Shown: in pieces, positions 8,865 through 15,645 of the stretch
How the letters are laid out: each line of letters starts with the position of its first letter
Numbering within the stretch: the first letter of the stretch is position 1
Origin: Leptolyngbya sp. NIES-2104
GTDB taxonomy: Bacteria > Cyanobacteriota > Cyanobacteriia > Leptolyngbyales > Leptolyngbyaceae
Assembly: GCF_001485215.1 (NCBI RefSeq)
Contig: NZ_BBWW01000001.1
Coordinates: 5,332,001-5,396,000 of the forward strand
Length of the DNA: 64,000 nucleotides
Direction: 5' to 3'
The notes under the pieces: model-generated
The model's database searches: none
The model's input: the letters and a program-made list of their open reading frames with translations, nothing else
Told to the model about the DNA's origin: nothing
Made by a program: the position numbers and the translations under genes

Positions 8865-10263
8865 GGTATCGCGTTCTGTCAGGCGAACTGGATTCGACCA
8901 ATTCTTCTAATCGTTGACGATCGCTTTTCTGAATCGATTGATGAGAAGAAACCGAAGTAAAATTCGCGGCAACCTTTGTCGAATTCATTAGAGGAAGCCA
9001 ACGACCTGCTACCCCAATTAATCGATCGAGTCCCAATTCTTCACATTCATCCAAAACATCGCGATCGGGCTTTCGCTCCGGAGCCAGCCCATTATTCTTC
9101 GCCGTGAGATATGTTGTTTCGTTCCAGCCAGGAGTTGCAGTCGGCACTTGTGCGACAAAGATAGGATTCATTGCCGTGACATTCGCTTTGGTCAGCCCCA
9201 AATCACCCATCGCTCCGGTCGGTGCGAGTGCCCAAATTACTAAACCGCGTTTACTTCCCATGCTAGAAATATCAGCCAGCTTGCCTTTCACCCCATTGAC
9301 AAACTGAGTCGCGATCGCAGAATCCAAGCGTACTGCCGTTCCCATGATGCTATTGAGTTCATCAATCACGAGGATTTTAGGACGTTCAACGCTCGAAGGC
9401 ATTGTGGTGAATTCTTCAAGCAAATCGTTCCACACGCCATAGGCAAGTCGCTTCTGCGTGTCGGACAACTCAGGGAAATAAAAGCCGGAAACGCGATCGC
9501 ACATTGACCAATAGCGCCCATCTTCTTCAGGAATAAAGCCAGCCGAGATATAAAAAATACTGACATTTTGACCGAACCGTAACCGGACGAAACCAAGAGC
9601 ATCTGAAGCGAGTTGTGATTTTCCCGTACGCGAAGCGCCAATAATAATTCGAGAGATGATAAATTTCCCAGCCGCCATCATCTCGGCAATGTTCATAATT
9701 TTGCGAACATTCTGAGGCGCGACCGGAGGTTGGGCTTGGGTCATATTTTGCTGAGAGAATGCTGCGATTTTGGAGGAATTGACAGTTTCACGAGATTGAA
9801 CTGGATCAGGTGGGTAATGTGCCCAGTTCGAGGTGTCTTCAGCTTGTGGAAGCACAGGCTTATCGTGTTTTAGCTCATACTGTTCTGGGAAATCCCAAGC
9901 TCGATTGCTCAACTCAACCCCTCGTGTATCCGCAAATTTCAGCTCCTGGTAGACAGCATCACGACCTGCTTGCTCGACAAAATCCTGAAAATCATCACCT
10001 TCCAAGAATGGTGCAGCCAGCCCATTCTTGATAATCAGGTCTTTTGCCTTCTGTTTTTGAGTTTCTTTGTCGAAGATGCGTTTGACCATCAAAAGTCCGA
10101 TCGCAATCCCTGCAATCGGAGAGGCAAAGCTGGCAACTCCCAAACCCGCAAACAGGGCAACCGCAGTATCCAGCATATAGCTGTCTTGATCGAGAGTCTC
10201 AAACGCACGTTCGCGCCACTCGATCGGTTCGCGATGATTCGATTTCGCAACAAAGCTAGACAT
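8857..10263 (-). CDS. Membrane-anchored P-loop ATPase of the element, FtsK/HerA- or coupling-protein-like
   Basis: The product has 468 residues from ATG 10263, which has GGGGAT upstream; the upstream in-frame codons look non-coding. A hydrophobic pair of segments at about 35-65 (AVALFAGLGVASFASPIAGI and on) anchors the protein. Walker A is IIIGASRTGKSQLASDAL at about 220, and Walker B is KILVIDELNSIMG at about 300. The arrangement (N-terminal membrane hairpin plus cytosolic RecA-like ATPase) matches DNA-pumping or coupling ATPases of mobile elements; a coupling-protein role is inferred from the relaxase nearby. It is the last gene of a leftward operon starting at the partition genes. A run of six T at the end causes a stop, and the frame continues in +1 to 8574; the full protein would be about 562 residues. 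Confidence 0.7.
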   Translation of the reverse strand: MSSFVAKSNHREPIEWRERAFETLDQDSYMLDTAVALFAGLGVASFASPIAGIAIGLLMVKRIFDKETQKQKAKDLIIKNGLAAPFLEGDDFQDFVEQAGRDAVYQELKFADTRGVELSNRAWDFPEQYELKHDKPVLPQAEDTSNWAHYPPDPVQSRETVNSSKIAAFSQQNMTQAQPPVAPQNVRKIMNIAEMMAAGKFIISRIIIGASRTGKSQLASDALGFVRLRFGQNVSIFYISAGFIPEEDGRYWSMCDRVSGFYFPELSDTQKRLAYGVWNDLLEEFTTMPSSVERPKILVIDELNSIMGTAVRLDSAIATQFVNGVKGKLADISSMGSKRGLVIWALAPTGAMGDLGLTKANVTAMNPIFVAQVPTATPGWNETTYLTAKNNGLAPERKPDRDVLDECEELGLDRLIGVAGRWLPLMNSTKVAANFTSVSSHQSIQKSDRQRLEELVESSSPDRTRYLF

Positions 10264-10319
10264 AATGAATATCCCCAAACGTGAATACCAGGACGAGCGC
10301 ACCCGTCCTGGACAGTCAG

Positions 10320-10748
10320 TTAAGCTCGCGATTTCCGGTAGAAGTAAATCAATGCGCCAATGCCAAGCAAAACTCGCAAAATCACTTCAATCGCAAACAT
10401 TGTGCAGAGCGTCAGCGTGATATTCATCCAATTCAGGCGCTGAAACGCTCCGGTGCTGAGATAAAGCACAAACTTGAGGAAGCCACCCTCACACGGCGGA
10501 TACACGATCGAGCAAATCACAAAATCTAAAATGTATGCCGCGATGCGAATCTTGCCCAAGTTCCGCAGAATCCCCAATGGCAGTTTGTTATACGCCGACT
10601 TCATGCCGACAGCAACCGGATCATCTTTATCGGTGATCGGGACGCGATGGGTACGATCGTGTTCGTCCAACATCACCCGCAGCAAGGCTTTGTCGCGAAA
10701 TAGTACGATCGGAGCGCATTGAGCAAATTGAATAAAGCCCCACAACAC
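10320..10748 (-). CDS. Hypothetical membrane protein
   Basis: The 142-residue protein has three or four hydrophobic segments, including IAAYILDFVICSIVYP and the C-terminal EVILRVLLGIGALIYFYRKS. The start is GTG 10748 or TTG 10745; the stop of the preceding gene lies about 25 bp upstream, so translation may be coupled. It lies between other small membrane proteins and the membrane-anchored ATPase, which suggests an envelope complex. I do not recognise the family. Confidence 0.65.
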   Translation of the reverse strand: MLWGFIQFAQCAPIVLFRDKALLRVMLDEHDRTHRVPITDKDDPVAVGMKSAYNKLPLGILRNLGKIRIAAYILDFVICSIVYPPCEGGFLKFVLYLSTGAFQRLNWMNITLTLCTMFAIEVILRVLLGIGALIYFYRKSRA

Positions 10749-10772
10749 AATGCCAAAAATCCATTGGGAACT

Positions 10773-11060
10773 TCATCCCAATGCCCGCGCTACGCCGCCG
10801 ATCAGGGGAATCTTGCCGATAAAGCGACCAAAGCCAGTGACATCAGTTTGACCGAGCAGTTTTCCGACGACCGCCACGTAGGGATTGATGTTGAGGTAGG
10901 CAAAGTACAGTGCTGCAAGGCATCCCAGAACGTATAGGATCTTGAGAAATGTGCGGATGAACGCCTTGCCACTGCTGTCGTCGTAGTATTGGGTGGCGCG
11001 ACTCGTTGTTTGCGAAGTGTTTTGATAAGTTGATTGACTTTTTGGATTCATAGCATTCAC
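10773..11060 (-). CDS. Small single-pass membrane protein
   Basis: The 95-residue protein has a polar Ser/Thr/Gln-rich N-terminus (about 30 residues), a transmembrane helix (FLKILYVLGCLAALYFAYL) and a Gly-rich tail (GRFIGKIPLIGGVARALG). It overlaps the upstream gene by 4 bp and is followed closely by another membrane protein gene, so all are one transcript. Family unknown; a structural role in the element's transfer apparatus is only a guess from context. Confidence 0.65.
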   Translation of the reverse strand: MNAMNPKSQSTYQNTSQTTSRATQYYDDSSGKAFIRTFLKILYVLGCLAALYFAYLNINPYVAVVGKLLGQTDVTGFGRFIGKIPLIGGVARALG

Positions 11061-11563
11061 CGTTGATTAGGTTTCGTTCGTTTGACCTGACTGGCTCCTG
11101 CACGTTTGATCGCAGCTTCGACTACTTCCCTGTTTCCGGTAAAGGCAAGATGCTTGACCACAGGCGTTCTGGTCGTTGCGTCTCGGACAATTTCTCCGGT
11201 ATTTCCACCTTCATCGCAGACGGTTGTACCCGCAGGTAGCGGAAAGCCAGTAGTGCGATCGCGGACAGGTTGATCTTCCTGGAGTGCTGCAAACTTGGAC
11301 GGATCTTTGACCGCGACGACAAAGAGACAGCCGCGCTGATAGCGAGCGATCGCAATCTTCTCTTTCTCAGCTTTGTCGTCTTCGGATGCGAGCAGATCCA
11401 TTTGCTGTGCTGTATTCGACTGCATCTGATTGCGGAGTTGCCCCATTTGCTGAACGTTTGTCGCAATGTTGTCCTTCGAGGCAATTGTTGCGATCGCAGC
11501 AACCACCAACAATCCGATGTTGAATTTATTGCGTTGCAATTGGCGTTTAAGTCGAGGGTTCAA
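11057..11563 (-). CDS. Hypothetical protein with N-terminal membrane anchor
   Basis: The start is TTG 11563, supported by GGAGG eight bases upstream. An N-terminal hydrophobic segment (FNIGLLVVAAIATIAS) is followed by a Gln/Asn-rich helix (NVQQMGQLRNQMQSN) and an alpha/beta domain with two cysteines (RGCLFVV and TTVCDEGGN) that could form a disulphide outside the cytoplasm. It overlaps its neighbours at both ends, which places it in the same operon. I do not recognise the family. Confidence 0.65.
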   Translation of the reverse strand: MNPRLKRQLQRNKFNIGLLVVAAIATIASKDNIATNVQQMGQLRNQMQSNTAQQMDLLASEDDKAEKEKIAIARYQRGCLFVVAVKDPSKFAALQEDQPVRDRTTGFPLPAGTTVCDEGGNTGEIVRDATTRTPVVKHLAFTGNREVVEAAIKRAGASQVKRTKPNQR

Positions 11564-11861
11564 GATACTGCCTCCAATCTTTAGTAATGAGTGAGCGATG
11601 GCGTTTGAAGCGTTTTAATCGTTGCTCTAATGCCCGTGCCTGTGACTCGGATTCACAGATTAGAAATTTGTGAACAGAATAGGCAATTCCCCGCTCATTT
11701 GCAGCTTTCAGCATTCGGCTTCCGGTGCCGTTGCGATGTTGCTTCATGCGCTGATTCAGGTTCTTACAACTGCCCAGGTAAAATCGTGCGCGATGCTTTG
11801 GTGATCCGAGTGGATAGACCAGGGCGATCAGGTAAACGAACCCAATGCCCTGCTGGTTCAT
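11547..11861 (-). CDS. GIY-YIG domain protein
   Basis: GIY-YIG domains are small nucleases that cut DNA using a tyrosine, an arginine and a glutamate. Here the two tyrosine strands read FVYLIAL and RFYLGSC, followed by NLNQRMKQHRNGTGSRML (arginine helix) and a C-terminal ARALEQRLKRF with the expected glutamate. The domain fills the 104-residue protein, so it is a stand-alone module. The start overlaps the stop of the preceding gene (ATGA at 11858-11861). Its role in the operon is unknown; DNA processing during transfer or recombination is plausible. Confidence 0.75.
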   Translation of the reverse strand: MNQQGIGFVYLIALVYPLGSPKHRARFYLGSCKNLNQRMKQHRNGTGSRMLKAANERGIAYSVHKFLICESESQARALEQRLKRFKRHRSLITKDWRQYLEPST

Positions 11862-12214
11862 GACTGATAAACACCCTCGCTAATCTGATTGATCAAAGCA
11901 GACATGAGCGGCATTGCGTCACAGTCGTCTGCGTTGTAGCGAATGAGAAAGTTGAGAAATTCGCAAACATTGGGTGTGGCTTCGCCGTGAAAAATCTCGA
12001 TCGCGGTATCTTTCAAAGCCTGGGGTAATGTCATTCCGCCCTTGTTTGATAAATGAGATTCGGTATCGAAGCCTTGCCACAGCGAGAGAATCCCGATTAG
12101 CGTAAATTTTTCTACAGCAGTCAGAGCTTCAAAGTGATTGCCGAATTGATCCATCAGTTCAGCGATCGCGGGAGTTTCGTGATAGTAGGTTGCAAGCGAG
12201 TGTTTGGTTGGCAT
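11858..12214 (-). CDS. Hypothetical protein, related to the gene at 44327
   Basis: The 118-residue helical soluble protein starts at ATG 12214 with AGGAG upstream. The segment FGNHFEALTAVEKFTLIGIL matches FGDHFEKLTIIQKREALAVM in the small protein encoded at 44327 in element B, so both elements carry a member of one family. It sits between the partition genes and the GIY-YIG gene in the leftward operon. Function unknown. Confidence 0.65.
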   Translation of the reverse strand: MPTKHSLATYYHETPAIAELMDQFGNHFEALTAVEKFTLIGILSLWQGFDTESHLSNKGGMTLPQALKDTAIEIFHGEATPNVCEFLNFLIRYNADDCDAMPLMSALINQISEGVYQS

Positions 12215-12252
12215 AATTCAAAAAGCTCCTAGATTGTTCAATTTGTGGAGTC

Positions 12253-12288
12253 ATAGCCGTCCGATGGTTGGTCGCCGGGGACGGCTAT
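12253..12288. terminator. Hairpin between the partition pair and the rest of the operon
   Basis: A perfect 10-bp inverted repeat (ATAGCCGTCC at 12253, GGACGGCTAT at 12279) lies just after the ParR-like gene. On the minus strand there is no T-run after it, so it may only attenuate transcription or stabilise the partition mRNA 3' end. On the plus strand it is followed by TTTGTTT. Confidence 0.5.
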
Positions 12289-12317
12289 TTGTTTATTGAG
12301 CAGTGCGAGATTGGCAC

Positions 12318-12524
12318 TTAGCTATCCAGCAAGGCAAGCAATTCTTCATCTGCGGTTTCAGTTGATTGAGACGAGAGATTAGTTTGCACAGTCCGTTGTT
12401 TGAGTTGTCGCTTGTAATCGTTCAAAACGAAAGTAATGATCTCGGTAGGATCGTCTGTCCCCAGTTGTGTACCGATTTCGTTAACAAAGGGCTGGAGATA
12501 TTCCCGAATGCTGCAACGCACCAT
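12318..12524 (-). CDS. Small protein following ParM, possible ParR-type adaptor
   Basis: The 68-residue protein starts at the codon overlapping the ParM-like stop, a layout typical of parMR operons. The helical core (SIREYLQPFVNEIGTQLGTD, then EIITFVLNDYKRQLKQ) would fit a ribbon-helix-helix or helical DNA-binding adaptor, and the polar tail could contact the filament. It is shorter than classical ParR proteins (about 115 residues), so the assignment rests on position and is tentative. Confidence 0.6.
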   Translation of the reverse strand: MVRCSIREYLQPFVNEIGTQLGTDDPTEIITFVLNDYKRQLKQRTVQTNLSSQSTETADEELLALLDS

Positions 12525-13558
12525 CAGCTACCTCTTCGTTGCTTTAGTTGGGCAAGTTTTGCAAGACCACGAGCGTTTGCCCAATGCCCTTGAGTAATCG
12601 GCGTAATTCCCTTTGCAGTCAGTAGTTGCGTGATTTGAGGAAGTTCAGAACCTCCACCTACTGCCAGAACTGCGCTGCTGGTAGCTCTCCAAGGTTCGCC
12701 TGCCTTTAACGCCGTAGCGAGGGTAGATTGCACCCACGGTTTCAGTTCGACTTGATAGATGTGGCGGAAATTCCAGCCAGTCGTACCATACTCAAAGGTT
12801 TTTGCCTCGATCCCGGCTCTAATGATCTGACGATCGCCTTCACCATTTAATTGTTTGCGGGTTTCTAGATTTCGAGCGATCGCATCAATTAAATTCTCGA
12901 CTCCACCTGGCGTAACTTTGCGAATGAGAAGTTTTCCTTTCGCACCAAAAACGCTGATGATGCAAGTTCCGTTGCCGAAGTCATAGAGAAGGGACTGTCC
13001 TTCTGACTCAATTTCGGATCTGGCAGTCACGATCGCGCCCACACCTTCTTCAACAACTGCGACGACTTTGACCCCGATCGTTGACACTTCTTTTCCATTG
13101 AAGCGAACAGTATGATTGCCATTGAGCAAGCTAGAAAGCTCATGACCAAAAGCTTGGGCATCTTGAATGCTGGCTACGAGCGTGAATGCCCAGTGAGACT
13201 GATGCGGCAGAGTTGCGATCGTGCCCAACAAAAGTTGTAAACCGTAATTCAATTTGCCTCGCCGATCATCCACAACGCGATAGTAACCCATAGGATTTTG
13301 CTGGTAGGCACTAATGCCTGATAGCCATCGATGGCTAATTAGCTCAGAGCGATCGCCACTAACGTATTCAACTAAACCAGTCAAAGGATCATAAATTTCG
13401 CTGTAAATTGGTAAAACATAAGACGGAATTAGGATTTCAGTCTCCTCAAAGATTAGATTTGTAGAGCCATTGCCGCAATCAAAACCTGCTGAAAGATTAA
13501 TGAGCGGTGACCGCCTGTAAGTGGTTGTAGCTGTCAGTGCTGAAGTGTTGGGTGTCAT
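12524..13558 (-). CDS. parM: ParM/StbA-like actin-family plasmid segregation protein
   Basis: ParM proteins are bacterial actins that form filaments to push plasmid copies apart. The phosphate-1 motif FDCGNGSTNLIFEE lies near residue 25, the phosphate-2 region reads SLLYDFGNGTCIISVF near 190, and the adenosine region AVLAVGGGSELPQITQLL lies near 310. I start at ATG 13558, with AGGG upstream; the open frame extends to a TTG at 13636 across a promoter-like TATATA. It is followed with a one-base overlap by the small gene at 12318 and preceded by a repeat-rich region at 13677-13762 that may be the centromere. It heads the leftward operon of the element, consistent with an autonomously maintained form. 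Confidence 0.8.
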   Translation of the reverse strand: MTPNTSALTATTTYRRSPLINLSAGFDCGNGSTNLIFEETEILIPSYVLPIYSEIYDPLTGLVEYVSGDRSELISHRWLSGISAYQQNPMGYYRVVDDRRGKLNYGLQLLLGTIATLPHQSHWAFTLVASIQDAQAFGHELSSLLNGNHTVRFNGKEVSTIGVKVVAVVEEGVGAIVTARSEIESEGQSLLYDFGNGTCIISVFGAKGKLLIRKVTPGGVENLIDAIARNLETRKQLNGEGDRQIIRAGIEAKTFEYGTTGWNFRHIYQVELKPWVQSTLATALKAGEPWRATSSAVLAVGGGSELPQITQLLTAKGITPITQGHWANARGLAKLAQLKQRRGS

Positions 13559-13676
13559 GCTATTGACCCTATATAAGTAATTCAAAGCCTTGTAGCGTGA
13601 GGCATTAGCTGAAGATTTCCGTCTTGATTGGTTCACTGGCAGCGATTCCCAACCAGAGTTTAGAATTGGCTACCTC

Positions 13677-13762
13677 TGTCGCTAAACGTATGTTAGCATA
13701 GAATTACCATAGAATTAGATGCTGATAACATCTTTCGTTATGGCATTGCATCATTAGCGACA
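13677..13762. promoter_or_regulatory. Repeat-rich divergent region, candidate centromere/operator
   Basis: Between the ParM-like gene and the divergent ribbon-helix-helix gene lie a perfect 9-bp inverted repeat (TGTCGCTAA 13677-13685, TTAGCGACA 13754-13762), two direct copies of CATAGAATTA 11 bp apart (13697, 13708) and a small dyad at 13718-13732. Repeats phased at about 11 bp upstream of parM are the form of known parC sites. Confidence 0.5.
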
Positions 13763-13781
13763 CAAGGGAGGCTAAAATTCC

Positions 13782-13979
13782 ATGGCACTAACGACTTCAA
13801 CCGAAATGAGTAAGCGAACAACGATCGTCTTGCCCGACAAAATTTTTGCAGATCTCGAAAAATGGGCAGATGAAGAAGGCAGACCAACCGCGAATCTTGC
13901 AGCTTTTTTAGTAGAACAAGCTGTAAGAGCCAAATACTCTTCTGAATATCCAAAGCCAGAAAGTCGGACAAAAGACTAG
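13782..13979 (+). CDS. Ribbon-helix-helix (CopG-like) DNA-binding protein
   Basis: The 65-residue protein has a beta-strand (KRTTIVLPDKIF) followed by two helices (FADLEKWADEEGRPTANLAAFLVEQAVRAKY), the full ribbon-helix-helix pattern. The ATG at 13782 has GGGAGG upstream; an ATG eight codons later is possible. It is divergent from the ParM-like gene and borders the repeats at 13677-13762, so it may repress this region or bind the centromere. Confidence 0.75.
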   Translation: MALTTSTEMSKRTTIVLPDKIFADLEKWADEEGRPTANLAAFLVEQAVRAKYSSEYPKPESRTKD

Positions 13980-14022
13980 CGCCGAAGAAACTTTATTTTT
14001 CAGAACTGAGGTGATAGCCAAG

Positions 14023-14892
14023 ATGACAAAACAACTTTGGGAAAAGACAGTTGTTGGTAAACCATCTGCCCTATTTTGTCCAAGCAACGATGAGGAAATG
14101 TGTCTGTATTTACAACAGTTCTGTTTTCAAATAGAACTACCTCATGACCTCGGTAGAGGTCATCAAACTGTAGTGGAGTATGAGATTCTCCACCTTCAAA
14201 TGATGGGTTACTGGTATGCCTATCACTACTTAGGAGAACGTAAAGCTGAACTTTTGCGAGAACTAGAATCAGAGCGCGGAGCCGGGTTTGAGCCAATGGC
14301 TCATGCTGCCTTTGCCCTACTAGAACTGTGTAAATGCTGTGTCCAAAGTGGGTATTTCCATCATTCATCTCAACTCATTTCAGTCTCTTACCAAAACTTT
14401 TATCAGGTTTGGATCTGCTTGCTGGTTGATGATATTCAAAGTGAATTGAAGCGAGGATTTCGCAAAAAAGAAGAAATTACTTCGATTAGAAGGGAAATTG
14501 ACCAGGGGCGAGATTTGATCAAAAAACTTGAAAACATCCAAGTAGGAAAGGAAAAGGCAATAGACCTCTCAGGCAACGAGGAATTGGGATTGGTAGAAAA
14601 CTCCGCTCTTGGAGCGTTGATCACAAGCATTGCTGCTTTTAGAACTGAGCCTGTTCCGAATAAAATCTGGAGGGCTTGGAATTATTACTTATCAAGGTTG
14701 AAGAAAGTAGCTACGAAGCAAAGCGAACCGGACAACGGACCCATGTTTTACATCGATGAACAGGGGCAACTCTGGCTTAAAGGCAAGGGTAATCAATCGC
14801 ATTTATACCCTGAAGAAGACGCGCAGAAGATTTCAGCAATGGTTGCAGCACAGACTAACTTCTGGAAACGACATCCTGTCAGAATTCGCTAG
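14023..14892 (+). CDS. Hypothetical protein, 289 residues
   Basis: I do not recognise this protein. It starts at ATG 14023 (GAGGTGA nine bases upstream; a GTG four codons earlier is less likely). It is soluble, with Cys-rich helices (FALLELCKCCVQSG) and a lysine/glutamate-rich helix in the middle. The C-terminal part ends with a compact Gly-rich segment (MFYIDEQGQLWLKGKGN). It follows the ribbon-helix-helix gene by 43 bp and precedes the replication region. Confidence 0.6.
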   Translation: MTKQLWEKTVVGKPSALFCPSNDEEMCLYLQQFCFQIELPHDLGRGHQTVVEYEILHLQMMGYWYAYHYLGERKAELLRELESERGAGFEPMAHAAFALLELCKCCVQSGYFHHSSQLISVSYQNFYQVWICLLVDDIQSELKRGFRKKEEITSIRREIDQGRDLIKKLENIQVGKEKAIDLSGNEELGLVENSALGALITSIAAFRTEPVPNKIWRAWNYYLSRLKKVATKQSEPDNGPMFYIDEQGQLWLKGKGNQSHLYPEEDAQKISAMVAAQTNFWKRHPVRIR

Positions 14893-14925
14893 CGTTGGAT
14901 TGGGTTCGTAGAAAACTATGCAGAG

Positions 14926-15132
14926 GTGAATCGTTCAGGATACATACTTACCATGTCTTTATTTCAAGTGCTAAGTCTAACTGGTAATCGAGACCGCAGT
15001 GCAAACTTGCATCGCAACCTCAGCGGGTTTCGGACTTCTTTCCAGAAAAAGCTACGAGGAGAGCAGTGTGTAAAACAAAGAACTAGGTATTCATTGTTCT
15101 GTGTGCAAGAGTTAAAAGAGGCTAAGAGTTAA
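14926..15132 (+). CDS. Doubtful short ORF
   Basis: A GTG-initiated frame of 68 codons ends in a lysine/glutamate-rich helix. It has AGAGG directly before the GTG, but the composition is unremarkable and I recognise no fold. It could be a real small gene or chance. It fills the gap between the gene at 14023 and the small gene at 15155. Confidence 0.25.
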   Translation: MNRSGYILTMSLFQVLSLTGNRDRSANLHRNLSGFRTSFQKKLRGEQCVKQRTRYSLFCVQELKEAKS

Positions 15133-15154
15133 CCAAACGAAAGGGAGAATTGAA

Positions 15155-15319
15155 GTGCCCCATCCCCGTTTAGAACAGTATCCACTTGATCACTTGGTAG
15201 CTACTAAGCTAAATGATCGAGATTATCAAAGTCTGCAAAAAAGAGTGAAGGAAGAAAGCTCTAGCCAAGCTTCTTTGGTTCGTCTTGCAATTCGCAACTA
15301 TCTTCGATCGTCTTTTTAG
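15155..15319 (+). CDS. Small ribbon-helix-helix-like protein, 54 residues
   Basis: The GTG at 15155 has GGGAG seven bases upstream. The product (MPHPRLEQYPLDHLVATKLN, then DRDYQSLQKRVKEESSSQAS and LVRLAIRNYLRSSF) has the strand plus two-helix pattern of CopG/Arc repressors, with the typical SLVRLAIRNYL second helix. It lies just upstream of the replication leader, where CopG-type proteins of plasmids repress rep transcription. That role is inferred. Confidence 0.7.
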   Translation: MPHPRLEQYPLDHLVATKLNDRDYQSLQKRVKEESSSQASLVRLAIRNYLRSSF

Positions 15320-15447
15320 GGCAGTCAAGTTTGCGAAAACAGCATTTACTTCTGGAGGTAATTACTACTCAAGAAAGTTGGATTCGCAAAGGGTTGACGT
15401 GAAGCCGTCAAACTCCGCAACCAGTGATAACTACAGTGCGAATGGGC

Positions 15448-15505
15448 GGGGAGACTAACTGAAAGCTTTGGCGAGCGCAGAAGTTAGTATCCCCTTGATT
15501 CACTA
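15448..15505 (-). ncRNA. Predicted antisense RNA against the rep leader hairpin
   Basis: On the minus strand a TAGAAT box (15517-15512) lies 18 bp after TTGCGT, a weak but usable sigma-70-type promoter. A transcript from about 15505 would cover the leader hairpin and expose the complementary loop. No clear terminator is seen, so the 3' end is unknown. Predicted only from the parallel with IncI/IncFII antisense RNAs. Confidence 0.35.
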
Positions 15506-15532
15506 TTTCTAATTCTAGGGGAACTTCACTCT

Positions 15533-15610
15533 ATGACGCAAGAGTGTCATTGGATAAATTACCCTAGCCGCTGCATGGTCAACATCTCTAGCGCTCGCCT
15601 TTTGAACTAA
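15533..15610 (+). CDS. Leader peptide of the replication gene (RepY-like), 25 residues
   Basis: ATG 15533 follows AGGGGA by 10 bases and reads MTQECHWINYPSRCMVNISS plus five residues to TAA at 15608. The last codons run through the pseudoknot partner at 15591-15599, and the stop falls inside the loop of the hairpin that sits beside the rep ribosome binding site. A ribosome finishing here would open that hairpin, exactly what RepY translation does upstream of repZ. The sequence itself is not conserved with known leader peptides as far as I can tell; position is the argument. Confidence 0.6.
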   Translation: MTQECHWINYPSRCMVNISSARLLN

Positions 15611-15645
15611 TCGAAAAACTAAGAACGAGCGTAAGGTTTTGCCCA

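Larger units (their letters stand above)
15448..15631 (+). ncRNA. Structured rep leader with pseudoknot, IncI-like copy-control switch
   Basis: Three parts can be read directly. (1) A 13-bp hairpin with one mismatch (arms 15448-15460 and 15482-15494) has a 21-nt loop containing TTTGGCGAGCGC. (2) The loop segment GGCGAGCGC (15470-15478) is a perfect complement of GCGCTCGCC (15591-15599). (3) Part of that second site (CGCTCG 15592-15597) also pairs with CGAGCG (15626-15631), one base before the rep Shine-Dalgarno AAGG (15633-15636). In addition TCCCCT (15490-15495), in the 3' arm of hairpin 1, can pair with AGGGGA (15517-15522), the ribosome binding site of the leader ORF. Mutually exclusive pairings of this form control repZ in ColIb-P9. 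Confidence 0.7.
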
